From positions 62,001-126,000 of the forward strand of contig JAIXMP010000028.1 of the NCBI GenBank assembly GCA_025677815.1: DNA of 64,000 nucleotides, in the 5' to 3' direction. The notes under the pieces are model-generated. The model was not told the origin of the DNA, searched no databases, and saw only the letters and a program-made list of their open reading frames with translations. This DNA is from Phascolomyces articulosus (Eukaryota > Mucoromycota > Mucoromycetes > Mucorales > Lichtheimiaceae). Within the stretch, counting starts at the first letter, position 1, and every line of letters begins with the position of its first letter. Shown piece after piece: positions 23,891 through 37,487 of the stretch. The position numbers and the translations under genes are program-made.

Positions 23891-23965
23891 CTCCTTTCCC
23901 TTTTTTTTTAATTCTTCCCTTCTCTTCTTCTCTCTCTCTCTCTCTCTTCTTCTCCCCCTTTTACC
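23891..23965 (+). promoter_or_regulatory. pyrimidine-rich leader of the H+-ATPase gene
   Basis: A dense CT tract (TCTCTCTC at 23929-23946, then CTTCTTCTCCCCC) ends six bases before the ATG at 23972. Such tracts are common just upstream of start codons in highly expressed fungal genes. The context CGACCATGAAC has C at -3 and -1 rather than purine at -3. Confidence 0.4.
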
Positions 23966-23971
23966 TCGACC

Positions 23972-26900
23972 ATGAACGAGAAAACGGAAACAGTCGAGGT
24001 CGTTGCTGAGGAACCTGTTAAGGTCAACCATAGCGCTGGTAACGTCAAGACACTCACTGTCGAAGAACTTTATGACAAGGATAAATATGACTTGTCTACC
24101 ATGGAACCCGATGATGTTTTGCAACTCTTGCAGTATGTATCTTCAACTTATATATACACACCACTTTTCATAACCATCGTTTTTACATTTGAAATTCAAA
24201 AGCTTGATCTGAACTGATATCAATAATCATAATAATAATAGAACTCAACCCAATGGTCTTACTTCGGATGAAGCCGCTCAACGTATTGAAAAGTTTGGTT
24301 ATAACAAACTTCAAGAAAAGGAAACCAATGCCTTTTTACAATTCTTGGGCTTCATGTGGAATCCTTTGTCTTGGGTCATGGAAGCTGCTGCTATTGTCTC
24401 TATTGCTTTAGCCAACGGTGATGGCAAGCCACCGGATTATCCCGATTTTATTGGTATTGTCCTTTTGCTTTTGGCAAACTCTTTGATTGGTTTCTACGAA
24501 GAACGTCAAGCTGGTAACGCCGTCAAGGCTCTTATGGAATCGCTTGCTCCCGAATGTAAGGTCAAGCGTGATGGTGAATGGAAGACTATGGAAGCTGCTG
24601 AACTTGTTCCCGGTGATGTTATTAGCATCAAGTTGGGTGACGTTATTCCTGCTGATGGTCGTTTGCTTTCTGTAAGTTTTTTTTTTGCCACCGTATTCTT
24701 GCCACCCAAAAAAAGAAGAGATCAATCTATTTCACCTTATCTCTTGTTCTTTTTTTTTTTTCTTAAAGAAGAAAAAAAAATCATATGCTTTACACTCCTA
24801 CATTCAAATTTTTTTCGCAGGTTTAATTAATAATTTTTTATGAATTTTTTTTTCTTTGGATTTTTTCGATTTTTCTAGGCTCACGGTCAAGTCTCTATTG
24901 ATCAAGCTGCTTTGACTGGTGAATCTTTACCTGTTGGTAAGGAAGCCGGTGATGAAATTTTCTCTGGTTCTACTGTCAAGCAAGGTGAAGCTGAAGCTAT
25001 TGTTATTGGTACTGGTGTCAACACCTTCTTTGGTCGTGCTGCTAAGCTCGTAGGTGATGCCGGTGACGATGTTGGCCATTTGCAAACCATTTTGGCCAAG
25101 ATTGGTAACTTCTGTTTGGTTTCTATTGGTATCTTTGTTGTTGTCGAAATTCTCGTCATGTATGCTGCTTTCCGTTACAACTACCGTCGTGGTATTGATA
25201 ACTTGCTTGTCTTGCTCATTGGTGGTATTCCTATTGCCATGCCTACTGTCTTGTCTGTTACCCTTGCTATTGGTGCCAAGCAATTGGCTACCCACAAGGC
25301 CATTGTTACTCGTATCACTGCCATTGAAGAAATGGCTGCTGTTACCATTCTTTGCTCTGACAAGACCGGTACTTTGACTTTGAACAAGTTAATCGTTGAC
25401 AAGCCTACCATCAAGACTTATGCCGAATTCAATGGTGATGAAGTCATTCAATTGTCTGCCTTTGCCTGCCGTACTGAAAACCAAGATGCTATTGATTTCT
25501 GTATCGTCAACTCCTTGCCTGATCCCAAATTGGCTCGTGATGGTATTGAAGAATTAGAATTCAAGCCTTTCAACCCTGTTGTGAAGCGTACTGAAATCAC
25601 TTACAAGCGTCTTGAAGATGGTGCCGTCTTGCGTGTTACCAAGGGTATGTCCCATACCATCTTGGATCTTTGCTCTCGTGATAAGACCGAAGCTCAAATT
25701 CAAGCTTTGAACGATGATGTCGATGAATTTGCTCGTCGTGGTCTTCGTGCTTTGGCCGTGGCTGTCGATGAAGTTCCCTCTGGTGAAGTCGATGGTGAAG
25801 GCAAGGGTATGCGTCTTGTCGGTCTTTTGCCCATTTACGATCCCCCACGTTCCGATACAAAGGAAACCATTGACCGTTCCATTGCTTTGGGTGTTCAAGT
25901 CAAGATGATTACCGGTGATCAATTGGCCATTGGTAAGGAAACAGGTCGTCGTCTTGGTATGGGTGATAACATGTTCTTGTCCAAGACCTTGAAGGATGGC
26001 CCTCCCGCTGGCTCGGGTTATACCAGCATCGACGATATGGTCTTGCAAGCCGATGGTTTTGCTGGTGTCTACCCCGAACATAAATATGAAATTGTCGAAC
26101 GTCTTCAAGCCATGGGTCATATGACTGCTATGACTGGTGATGGTGTCAACGATGCTCCTGCTCTTTCCAAGGCTAACGTTGGTGTTGCCGTCGCTGATGC
26201 TTCTGATGCTGCCCGTTCCGCTGCTGATATCGTCTTGACTGAACCCGGCCTTTCCGTCATTGTCGAAGCTATTATTGGTTCCCGTCAAATTTTCCAACGT
26301 ATGCGTAACTATGCTATCTATGCTTGTTCCATCACCATTCGTGTTGTTGTCGGTTTCGCCATTCTTTGCTTTGCTTTCAAGCACGATTTCCCTCCTTTCC
26401 CTGTCCTTATCATTGCTGTCTTGAACGATGGTACTATTATGACCATTTCTACTGATCGTGTCAAGCCTTCTCCTTATCCTGATCAATGGAACTTGCGCGA
26501 AATTTTCGCTTATGCTATCATCTACGGTCTTTATCAAGCCGCTTCCACTTTGGCTTTCGCTGCTGTCATGTTCCACACCACTTTCTTCCATGATAAGTTT
26601 GGTGTTGAATTGCCCCGTGCTGAAGACTCTGGTTCCGGTCCCGATGATTGGGTCAATGATCATATTTACCACTCTATCATCTACTTGCAAGTTTCTATTA
26701 TGTCTCAAGGTTTGATTTTCATCACTCGTTCCCGCAGCTGGTTCTTCATGGAACGTCCATCTGTTTACTTGATGGCCGCTTTCGTTATTGCTCAATTGGT
26801 TGCTACCTTCATTGCCGTCTATGCCAACTGGGGCTTCACTTATATGCGTGGCTGTGGTTGGGATTGGGCTGGTATTGTTTGGATCTGGAACTTTATCTGG

Positions 26901-27209
26901 TTCTTGCCCATGGATTTCCTCAAGTTTGGTATGCAACGTATCTTTACTCCCAAGAACACTCTTATGGAAAACAAGACTCCTTTGGCCGGTGGTCAATCTC
27001 GTCGCGCTTCTGCCATGTCTGGTTCTTCCTCTGCCCGTTACTACGCTAACCGTACAAAGTCTTTGAAGTCTTTGGAACAACCCCGTAACTTTGGCAAGAA
27101 GCTCTTTGGCAAGAAATTGAGCATGGATAAGAAGGAAATGCGTCGTTTCTCTTCTGCTCAAGCTAACCAATCTGCTCAAATCTTGGCTAGCTCCTCCAAC
27201 AAGGCATAA
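23972..27209 (+). CDS. PMA1: plasma-membrane H+-transporting P-type ATPase
   Basis: Three exons: 23972-24132, 24242-24671 and 24879-27209, encoding 973 aa, slightly longer than yeast Pma1. It pumps protons out of the cell with ATP and sets the gradient used for nutrient uptake. Seen: the actuator TGES at 210-213; an M4 motif [15 protein letters not shown]; the phosphorylated Asp358 in [23 protein letters not shown] in the nucleotide-binding part; [20 protein letters not shown]; the hinge [14 protein letters not shown]; then six further membrane segments. The C-terminal tail (from about residue 900) is basic and Ser-rich ([13 protein letters not shown]), as expected for the regulatory domain. 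Codons are strongly biased to C/T-ending forms (GGT, GTC, CGT), the mark of high expression. Intron donors are GTATGT and GTAAGT. No defect is seen. Confidence 0.98.
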
Positions 27210-30200
27210 ATTTTTCATTAAAGATTAACTTTTTTTTTTACATATTATATCCCCCCACAAACAACATGAACCGCAATAAACACACATAACATCCTACCCC
27301 ACATTACATTTCATATAAAATTCGAAATACTCCATCCCTCATTTTTTTTTATCTTTTTTTTTAGTTTATATTATCTTCTTTGTACACCATTTTTTTTATA
27401 TTAAAAAAAGTCTCTTTTTTAAAAAATGTATTGAGCTTTTTTTTTTATCTCTTTATTATGTTTTTTAATTGTTATTTTTAGTTTATTTTTTGTTTTATTA
27501 TAAAAAAATAAAGCAGTTAAGAAAAAAACAATAGTATTTTGTTCTTTTTTCTTTTCTCCACATATATATTTAAAGTCTTTGATGCTTCTTTATCTTTTTT
27601 TTTTTCTGTTATTTTTCCCTTTTGGTATGATTTTTGTTTGTTTTCTCCTCATAAAAATAAAACATCCAAAAAAAGTTTTTTTTTTGTTTGGTTTCCCACG
27701 CAGAGAATTTTTTTTTGCCAGCCAAGCTATAATAGTAACCTGGATCGATTTTTTTTTATTCGGGATAAAAGTACAAATTGGGTTGAAATGGCTCGGGCAA
27801 ATTGATTTTCAGGCACACACGTAATGTGTGGGAAACTCGTATATAATACTCGACTCCCTTATAATGGACCATGTTTTATAAATCCAACAAAACTTTTACC
27901 GGGTGAACTACATACCCAGAAAAATAATGGATGGGTCATGAGAATAAAGATGATGTGTGTATAGATATGTATTACTCTCACCCCACACATGGAAAGTGCG
28001 ATTGCTGAGCAATTGAAATAGTACTAGTGTAAAAAATATACACTGATGTACTTTTGATATACATTGGAAGTTTGACAGTTATAAATAATAAATTAAGCAA
28101 TTGAAGATCATTCTACATCCTATCTATCTAAATGTTGTTGTTTGTTAGAGGGGCAATACTATAAAAAAAACCAAGAAAATTCAGAACGACTTTGAAACTT
28201 GTTTGTTTGTTCAACATACGAAGTAAGGTATTGGGGTCAAGTAAATAGATCGAAGTGGATGACGGAGGAGGGGGGGAGCGCGTCGTCCTACCCACGCCAA
28301 AAAACAGAAGAATCTGAGAAAAAAAAAGGTATCGTCAAATAAAAATTCAACTATCAAATCAGCGGAGGAGAGAACACACGAGGTTACTCCAGTATATAGA
28401 ACCAGTGTATGATGATGATGGTGATGATGCTAATATTCATATACTTCGTGATGATTATGTTTGCGGGGAGAGCTACTAATTAGGTAGCTGATGCACATTT
28501 GTTTGAATTACCAAAGAGTAAGCAGGAACGAGGTGATTATAACTTATTACATATCTTTTCCTCCCCTCCTTTGACTTTGTCATTGGAATAAATTTCATCC
28601 TTTTTTTATCATGACATGTTTTGATATCATTTTTTTCCCTTGTCTCAAAAAATCTATCTTTCAATAGTCTATCGGTTGGTCGGTCGATGCGATTCGGTCG
28701 TCGGCTCGTCGGTGAAATAACTCACAAAACACGTTTTTATTTTAACTCTCGGCCGCTAGCGGTGATATTGACTTTTAACGCGGGGAAAAGAAAACCTTAT
28801 GTGTGTGTCTTGTGTTGGAATAGGGAAAAAGAATATAGAATGATTTATTTTGATAACAACTAAGGTTCGTGACCTATGTAAAAACCATAACCATAACCAT
28901 AATATAGAACCACCAACATTTTCCATCAATCAATATATAATATATCATCATCTCACGCATTTGAAATAAGGTTTCTGAAATCGACATTTAGCCCATTTAT
29001 TTTACTCAACAAAACATGATCTTTTGGTCTAATTTTTGGTAGCCAGCAAACTAAATCGGCGGATCGTAAAGACCAATAGGGGTTTTTTTATTTCATTGAA
29101 TGGCGACATCCTATCGATGTTTTGTTGAAGAGATAGTCAATATAGATACTATATGTAGATGAATTAGAATTGAAGCAACAGTCATCTTCATTTTTTTTCG
29201 GGAAGGAATAAAGTACGCAAGGTTTTCTTTTCTTTTTCTCTAGCAATCGCGTAGCACTATTTAATCTCCAATGAAAAAATAGATTCAATGGATCAACAAG
29301 CATTGTATTATTTTTATTCAATAGCCATCGATTCATTTATTCCCTTTTTACTTTTTTCATAAAAGTTTATAAATATAACGTTTGCGCAGACCCATACAGA
29401 ATGCCTCATCTGTCCTTGAAGAATAATTCTTGTGATGATGCACCTATATTTTTATACAGTCGTGGTACAATCATGACAAAGTGTTTTGTTTACTCAGACC
29501 TGTCGTCTTGGTAATAGATATAGCAAGTATCTTACGTGTATACTATGTTTTTTTAGGATAATCCAAGAAAGAATTGTCAATCCCATTGCTATTTCAAGGA
29601 TAAGATGATGCCAAAAGATACTACTTTGGATAATTCTTGTTTTTCTTTGCAATATATATGACCAAACATAGAACATTTGCATCTTGTTGGTGTACTAATA
29701 GCGAATAAATAATATAGAAGGCACGCTTTCTGAAAGTCAGAGTGCCACGCAAATATAATTCTGTGGAAGCAAATCGTAAATAATACTTTCAAAAACGGAT
29801 CCTAATTAGGTCTAGTCTCCCACTGAATTTCAGCTATTCAGTAAAGTTGAGATATGATGTCCTATACTCTATTGCTAAATGTAATAATTATAGTGAATAC
29901 CATAGTCGTCTTTTCTTTTTTACCCTCTTTGATGTATATGTATAAGCAGTAATAGTACATTCAGAAATAATCTTTGTCATTGTACTCAAGTTTCTTAGTA
30001 ATTTTTTTTCGTATTGGTTTAATAAAAAACATAAGCAACGTATACGATGAAATCAGCTCGAGTTAAAAAATTAGACTTTCTTTCCCATAGTGATCAAATT
30101 AGTATATAACCGAAAGATGGAGTGATTGTGATACTTTTACCCTGAATGAGTCTTTCGTCATTTGCTATAATATAAAATGGAATTGCACACCAGTGAGTTA

Positions 30201-31419
30201 TTTACAAATAGATATTTTTTTCTTGTTTATTATTTATAGAGAGCATAGAGGTAAATCCATCAAATCTTGATAATTCATATTATACAATCATTCCATGTTT
30301 TCTTTCTGTTTTGTGACCAAGTAAGGGCTTGCCATTATTGAAACGTATATGGCAGATCGTGCTACCAAAAAAAAAAAAAACCTGAGAAAAAAAAACGACG
30401 ATTCTATATATACACCTGAATTGAGAAACACAAAAGTAGGCTTTTTTTGTTGATAATCAGCAAATTATTTGTCAAAAGTAAATAAACTATACATTGTTTT
30501 TTCCTGCCATGGGCGCAAAAAAAAAAAAAAAAAAACTGTCTCACTCACGGTTTACCCAAAAAAAAGTTTATTGGTAATAAATTGGTTTTGTCCATATCTG
30601 ATTTGCCAACATCGGTAAATCATTTTTGTGCGTTTTTTTTTGCTCACTGTAAAATAACGTAAGGCTGAATAATGAAGCATCCTAATTAGGTTATACTCAT
30701 GTATAAGAATGACCATACCTTGAATTTAAACACCATTTTTATTTTTCTCTAACTTATGGACACCCTCCCCCAACAAAAGGAACCGTGCACACCCATCATC
30801 TATCATTAAAATTAAAATATTGGATAGGATGATATGAAGAAGGTTTCAGTAATAATTTTCCATTAAAAGTATATAAAAAAACTCAGAATTTTCAAGTAAT
30901 CCATTACATAAGTTGTTCATACTAGTGTGTGTATCTTTCCAACAAAAACATTTTTTCTTCCTACTTCTTTTGTCACACTCATCAGTGATAATTTTTCTTA
31001 AAAGCTGGAACTATCTGATCCACTTTTATTATCTCATTCCTTGATCAAGAATAGTTTTTTTTGTGAATAAGGATCATTTATTCGATATATAAAGGCCAGA
31101 TTCAACAAAACGCTCAGCAAGCTGCTAAGCCATTATTTTTTTTTCATATTTCTTTACTTGGAATGTATAAAAAAAAGAGTTGTTATTTTCAAAGGATAAT
31201 TTTCAACCCGACAAGCATGGATTGTGCCTCAATTCTTCTAACGTATGACCAAAACCCAATTAGGTTAACAAATAAATAAGCTGATATTCAATTTTTTTCT
31301 ATGTTCATTTTAAGAAGAGTTCTTTTTTTTTCTCAACACATGGGTGGTGTGATCCAATGTTCAACGTCGTGAATGATTGTACTTCAGCTGTGTAATATAC
31401 AAAAATAAGATCAATAATA
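27210..31419. other. gene-free stretch after the H+-ATPase
   Basis: The first 400 bases are T-rich 3' flank. The rest is AT-rich, with isolated GC-richer islands such as 28660-28800 (GTCGGTCGATGCGATTCGGT) that carry no convincing gene. No tRNA-like fold was recognised. Confidence 0.4.
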
Positions 31420-31477
31420 ATGGGTATTCCTTCAACCAGTATTGACACTGATGTTGGTTCTATCATTGGATGGATTG
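31420..31477 (+). other. possible isolated first exon
   Basis: ATG GGT ATT... encodes a 19-residue peptide ending SIIGWI before a GTATGC donor. A second piece after GAATAG (about 31532) would continue A-Y-N-S-Y-S-L-L-P-I. The pattern GWI...Y...SLLPI faintly recalls the first helix of a PQ-loop transporter, but nothing further downstream supports a full gene. Relic or chance. Confidence 0.15.
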
Positions 31478-33711
31478 GTATGCAACTTTGTCACACTATA
31501 GAACTAGTCGCCTAAAGGATATTTGGTGAATAGCCTATAACAGTTACTCATTGCTACCAATTGCAAATCAAGACGAACATATCAACTTACAAAGTTGATC
31601 AAATGTTTTTTTTTCAAAAGTGATATATTAGATCAAAAACTCATACTAGCACCATACCTCAATACTTTTTTTTTCCATTTACCCTCCAGCCATATATTCT
31701 TATTGATTACTACTAAAGAAATCTTTCCAATCCAAAAAAGGCATTGACTCGTCGATCACCAGGTGATATTTCTACGAACACTTTAAGGGTATTGCTGATG
31801 ACCGTTCTATATAGTAGGTAATACATCAAAAGAATGATGTCATGATAGGTATAAAATTTTATCCAAGATTTCCAAAGATGTTTGGAATGATTTGATTATA
31901 TTGTCAATATGATCAAGCAAGTCAAACACGAGATTTTACAGGCTTAGAAGTAGGTACTGTGGTTTGAATAACAATAATAAAAAAAAGTCAACAAAATCTT
32001 CATTGCCGTGCGGTAATAGTTAACCTCAAATAGTACAGCTTAGTGATATAGGAATCATTGGCTATTTATATATGAATAGATAGTATATAGTAATAGGCTT
32101 TTATATATATAAACTACATTTTTTATCTATTTGGCCCCATATCCATCGAAATGTCTCATTTTTTTTTTATTTTCGTACTGACGTTATGAGAAATTCACGG
32201 CAGTCACTTAAATTCATGTACAAGGGAAAAAAAAATACAATTTGAAGCTGTATAAAAATAATATTTATTTTTAGATGTTTAGGAGTCTCTGGGTATTCAA
32301 GAAGACTTCTTCACCTTGATTCAAAGACGGAAATGGTCTCCTCCGAGGTCAGAGTCTCATTGATATTCATGATATTCGGGGATAAGGAACATCAGGTGAG
32401 AACCAAGTCCACGTTGCCACCATTCTTTGTTGTGTAGGAGTCATGAGCGACACGACTCTGCCAGCTAGAAAATGACCTAAAATATTATCAATATAATTCA
32501 CTTGAGAGTATTTACTTTTTTTTCACTTTCTTCTTTTATGTATTATTCTTCATCACAGAAAATTATTTTTCTTACCAGGACAAATATTAAAATCACAAGC
32601 GCTATTGGGAAACGGGTTAAATGTTTCGATGCACATACACACACACATTTGCTTACTTCACAGTCATAAAATTACTATGTGGACAATAGTATGAGTTAGA
32701 TATATTTTTGAGTTATCTTGGTAAGAACTCTTGTTAAATTTAGTTACGAAATCTTGTTTCTTGGTTATAAAATCTCATTTTTGTTGTAAAATATATATGA
32801 TAGTGATATATTAAAAAAAAGAAAAGCCATTGTAAAACGTACCTTTTTGATCTGTGCATATTACACAGAACTACTTCACTCTTACCTTAAACCAACGTCA
32901 AAAAGAAAAACTTTGGAAGCGTTGGACAACAATCACGTTGCCAATCGTAATGTGAAAAGTAAGTGTATAGTGAGTTTTCAAACAAAATAATACAAGATAT
33001 TACTTCGTTTTTTTTACAATTAATCTATGGAAATCCCACAAAGTTGAATTATTCGGTTGGTGATATAAATTGCTGGAAAAACGTGTACACTAAAAGCATC
33101 TTGACAAATCATTGACCAAAAGGAATATATACCAATTACTTTACCTGCTTGTACAAACAAATACAAAAACCTATGCGATATTTGCTTCATTAATGAGTAT
33201 TTTTGCACTCCCGACACTTGATCTAGTCTCTCCTTTGAATGAATTTATTTGATCAAATAATTGTTTAAGCCTCATAAAAACTCTACAGAAGATAGTTTCG
33301 GTTATGATGAATGTATTCTATGTTTTATATATCCCAGGGTGTACTGTGTCATTATATACAACGATTTCAAATTGATCAGTAGACGAAGAAAATTTTAGAG
33401 ATATATCTAGTCCGTACTTTAAAAGTTATTATTTTATTAATAATATAATAAAAAAACAGCAATGAAATTTGAAAAAATAAAAGAATAGCATCATAAGAAT
33501 TGTTCTATTTAATTTTTTATGTTGCTTTTTTTTACTGTTGTTGCTTACTTATAAGGTGCAACCTATAGCAATTAGATTTACAGAGTCCAACTGTCGGGGT
33601 GCAACTGGATTTGAGCGTGGTTTTCCATTGTCGTGAATTTTTTTTTCTGTATTAAGAAATTTTATTTTAAAACCTTGAATGGTTCAAATTTACAAATATT
33701 ATAGTGCTATA
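31478..33711. other. gene-poor AT-rich stretch
   Basis: No supported gene. The frame at 33020-33217 (minus) is short and unsupported. The last 100 bases include the A-rich 3' end of the LINE fragment. Confidence 0.35.
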
Positions 33712-34172
33712 CTAAGGGGTACGGGGAAGAGAGTTTTGTGCTTCAATTTGTTTGAGGATTCTAATAGTGGATGCAATGACCCCATTAGGCCAAAAAGTTT
33801 GTTCATCAAAAATGAACCTCCAATGCGCTTGCCAAATGGATAAAATGGCACAACCGATAAATGTACGAAAATAGATATGGGTAATGTTTTGGAGTTCAAA
33901 ACTAGACGGTGGATTTACTGTTAAATGTTCGAAAGTAAGAAAATGTGGTTCCACATGGAACCTTTCTGCCAAACCAGTCCAAACCAGTTTTTTCAATTCG
34001 CACTCCCAGAGAAAATGTTGATCTGTATCATCATGGGAGCAAAATGGACAAATAGGATGAGGAAAGCTATTTGGTATTAGGCGGTGGAGATGGGAACGAC
34101 AAGGAACCATTGTCGTAAATAAGAAGTGCCATTTTTCAAAAAACCTTTTCCAATTGGCTCCAAATCGTGGTG
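33712..34172 (-). pseudogene. 3' end of a LINE reverse-transcriptase ORF (zf-RVT region)
   Basis: The minus-strand frame reads W-K-R-F-F...CRSHLHRLIPN, then CPFCSHDDTDQHFLWEC and a short C-terminus. This is the zinc-binding tail (zf-RVT) of non-LTR retrotransposon polyproteins: C-x2-C with H and C spaced as C-P-F-C...H-F-L-W-E-C. Everything 5' of it, including the polymerase, is missing. An A-rich run lies beyond the stop near 33640-33655, as expected for a LINE 3' end. The truncation point abuts the piggyBac remnant at about 34172. Confidence 0.75.
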
Positions 34173-35967
34173 TGTATTATCTCTATATGATTCTACATCG
34201 ACTTCTTCGTTCCCTTCGCCCATATCAACAGCAGTCATATATTCATTAATCATATCAGTGCAAAGTTGTTCCCGAAAAGAAAAATGGGTAACATTCCTTT
34301 GATCAATTGGTCCAAAAGAATGTCAAGCAAGATAGGCATTTGCCTCAGCCAACGCCAAAAAGAACGAAAATGCCCTAATCTCCTAGGAATGTGTTCTCAT
34401 GACATCATGATACGAAGCCGTATTATCCCGACTGTTGTTGTTAATGTCTACTGCACCCTTACCAGCACCATAATCATCAAACACAGTAGGGCGACGAAAT
34501 GTAGCAAAGCGACTTTTGTTTCCTTCCTTGACCACATGGGTAACCTCTGATCCAAGAGTTGTTTTACTACAAGTACTAACGACACATTGCATCTTCCTGT
34601 CACGCAAGATACAGATCGACAGAACCAACCAAGGAATCCGAGAACCCAACCTCTTCCCCTTCTAACTGAAGATGAAGATCACAGGGAGTATGCTTAGGCC
34701 AGTGGGTTCTCTTCTTCATTGCCATGATACTGTACAGACCATATTGGTAGAGAACAGCAGTAGATGTTGGGGATCCAAACCAAGAATCTGCAAGAATTGT
34801 TCTTCCAGTAGCAAACCAAGGCTCAGATATACGAAGGACAGTAGAAACCACAGCACCTTGATCATCGAACTTTTTCGATTGGAAATTCTTTTCACTGATA
34901 TCGAGACGAATAATGATGTTGGTGGATGCATCAGCGACTGTTTTAAACTCTTGACCCAACAGGATGTGGCTTCGAAATGATCTTTTTCACATTTGGCATT
35001 CGTGATACTTTCCCAACCCATTGATTCATTATCTCATCAATTGTCAACACACGTCCAGGAACCATTGTTTCCAAAAGATTTGCATTGTATTTATCAACAA
35101 ACACACGAATCGCTACTAATGAATCAGTTGTTACTACAGCAGCTATAGTTGAAGGATGTTCTAGAGTATGAGCTCCCAGGATAGCATCAAATCTACGTCG
35201 GGACATCCATTGACCAAAATTGTAAGGAGATGGTACTAAGACTGTTGATTTTGTTCTCCAATAAAAACCTCGGTCACTACAAGGAAGCCAAGTCATATAA
35301 GTCCAAAGCGCAATCCAAAGAAAGTATTCATTTTGGGTCAACGCACGCCAGTTTGCAATCCGTCGAGTAGTTGCATTTGCATTGATAGCTGGAATAACAT
35401 GATCGACAACGTAATCCATTGGAAGAAATCTTTTGAAAAACGCATAAGGTGTTGATAAGTGTTGATTTTGTAAATTCAATACCGCATCATCCTTGTATGC
35501 AGGGTTGGTATATCGCATGTCAATGGTAACTCGTTTCGATATCCAAGCATTATCCTTTCGATCTTCTAGTTCTTCCTCGATATCTTGACCATCATATGAT
35601 TCATCCGTTCCCGAATCATAATCTATTCCCAAATTCACCAATGTGTTGGAAGTATCCTCCATATCTTCAGAAACAGAAGGACCAGTACTCTCTTCTGTTT
35701 CTCTCTCCTTCTTGAGATTTCCAACCTTCAATTTACAAATGGTGCGATCAGCATTAGCTACACGAATAGATGTCATAAAGACATTACCCTCATTAGAGTA
35801 GGATTGAACGAACCATACACACGTTCCTTGGTTGACTTCGTAGTTCCTATCTTAGCAGCTTCCTGTGCCTTCAACGCTCTTAAAAGGAACGATACGTGAG
35901 TTCCGACAGGGATTCTCGAGCAAAAAGTAGAAATATTTGTAGTAGACAGGGCGATGTTAAATTGCAA
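34173..35967 (-). pseudogene. broken piggyBac-type transposase
   Basis: Minus-strand frames line up as one piggyBac (DDE_Tnp_1_7) transposase: an acidic N-terminal part, NAWISKRVT..., NWRALTQNEYFLWIALW, the first catalytic segment LTIDEIMNQWVGK, KKIISKPHPVG, the second Asp segment GRTILADSWFGSP, and the C-terminal FSFFLALAEANAYLA. Breaks: a frame change near 35775 between the first two pieces; a single extra G in the run near 34957 that shifts the frame after PHPVG; a shift near 34620-34640; and TGA directly after NAYLA. The right end near 35970 contains TTAATTAA, which would suit a TTAA target, but the left end is lost at the LINE junction. Confidence 0.8.
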
Positions 35968-36094
35968 ATTTAATTAAGTAAAACTTTTTTTTTGTATTGG
36001 CGATGTCATACGTCTTTTTATTGGGTCAAAATTAACTACTAAAGTGGAGACTAGATCTAGTCTCAGTGCTAATTTAGAAATTAAATGTTCAAAA

Positions 36095-36292
36095 ATGGGT
36101 TCTCAAGCACCTTTATATGTTGAACATGAGGCTTTATGCCTGTCAAGAATGAAATTATGCGTGGAATAATGTGTTGCATTATATCAAAAGTATCCTGAAT
36201 TTCAAGCCTTTAAAGTCACAAACACAAGAGCTCAACAGCTTTTTGAGCTAGGCGAGTGGACAAATGATATTGTACCTGACCAAACGGAATAA
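36095..36292 (+). pseudogene. decayed ORF of unknown origin
   Basis: A frame from ATG 36095 to TAA 36290-36292 runs 65 sense and nonsense codons with one internal TAA at codon 25. Both halves have ordinary protein composition (PLYVEHEALCLSRMK; ALYQKYPEFQAFKVTNTRAQ). Coding-like text continues in another frame near 36360-36470 (HGGDIGITVVSEEF). It looks like an old gene or element, but no family is recognised. Confidence 0.35.
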
Positions 36293-37487
36293 ACAGCTTC
36301 AGCCAAGGTTGCGTATATTTATACACCTACAAAACACTACTTCATACAGCCAGATTGAAGCACGGTGGCGATATCGGTATTACAGTCGTCAGTGAAGAAT
36401 TTGATAAAAAAAATCAATGGTATCAAAATCATCAAATGAAACAAGTACTGCTGCAGCCACTACAACAATTAATCATTATTACCAACACAACAAACAAAAT
36501 GAAACTACGCGTACTTATGTTGGAACTTTGAACTGTACCGTCGCCAGTGACCAGCTACAAAAATGTTCATGAAGTTCAGGGTGATCAACAAAAGCTATAT
36601 CATCTATAATAAAACACAACGATATCAAAAGAATATAGCTTTGTCGACTTTCGTAGGCGTGATGATGTTTTAATAGCAATTACTCAATGAACGGTAAAAA
36701 GATATTACCTAAACCAATTTCTGTAAAGGGTTGAAGAAGAATACTAAATATTGAGTTTTGAGTAAAGTAATATATAATAACAATGATTTTCAATAACTGT
36801 CAGTGTGATATACGAAATGTCGCAGTTGTCTGAAGAAGTGTAAAGCTGTCACAAAGGGTAGCATACTATGATACAAATTGTAAACAATAAAAGCTGTAGC
36901 AAATAAAGCGCCACATGAAGTTGTACGAACATAACCATGATACACTATACGCTGGTGTGTGAAATATGATCATACAATATGACCGCTTGAATAGATTTAG
37001 CGCATTTATATGTGTCTAAAGGTGCCTTACCATCCTTTGCCTGAATATGTTTAAAGGTAATTACAGAGATTCCGATGCAATAACAACTATTCACTTACTG
37101 TAATTATTGTTATTATCATCATTATTCTTCATCATCTTTTCCAATTATTCTTTCATGATTTGGATGTCAATATCACCACCATGTTTTATTCTTGCTTCTG
37201 TAACCAATAACCTGCAATTGTACAAATTTACTACGGATTCTTTTCAAGTAGGGTGCTCTTTTTAACTTCGTCGTGAGGAACGCTGTTGATAGCATCACCT
37301 AGTTTGAATAACACTTGTGCACATTTTTGAGATATTTTCAGTTATGTAAAATGATTAGGAATGGGTTCAGGACGTTTTTTTTGTAAAGCTCCACCCGACA
37401 ACCAACACAGAGCTTCATTGATCGATTCAATGCTTTATGCTTAATATAGAGAGCCGCCTGAGACCCAGTTTTTAATCATTTCGTAAA
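36293..37487. other. decayed or empty stretch
   Basis: Broken coding-like fragments to about 36500, then AT-rich spacer. Nothing can be assigned. Confidence 0.3.

Noticed and set aside
25554..27218. A 554-codon open frame on the strand opposite the H+-ATPase
   Set aside because: It lies wholly antisense to a clear P-type ATPase exon. The biased codons of highly expressed fungal genes often leave long antisense frames. Its product (Thr/Asn/Ser-rich, no domain) has no support.
28621..28863. 80-codon frame in a GC-richer patch
   Set aside because: No domain, no flanking splice sites, and it ends in low-complexity sequence.
28880..28905. Short CCATAA tandem as a possible interstitial telomere
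   Set aside because: Only about three units, and no known telomere motif of this lineage could be confirmed.
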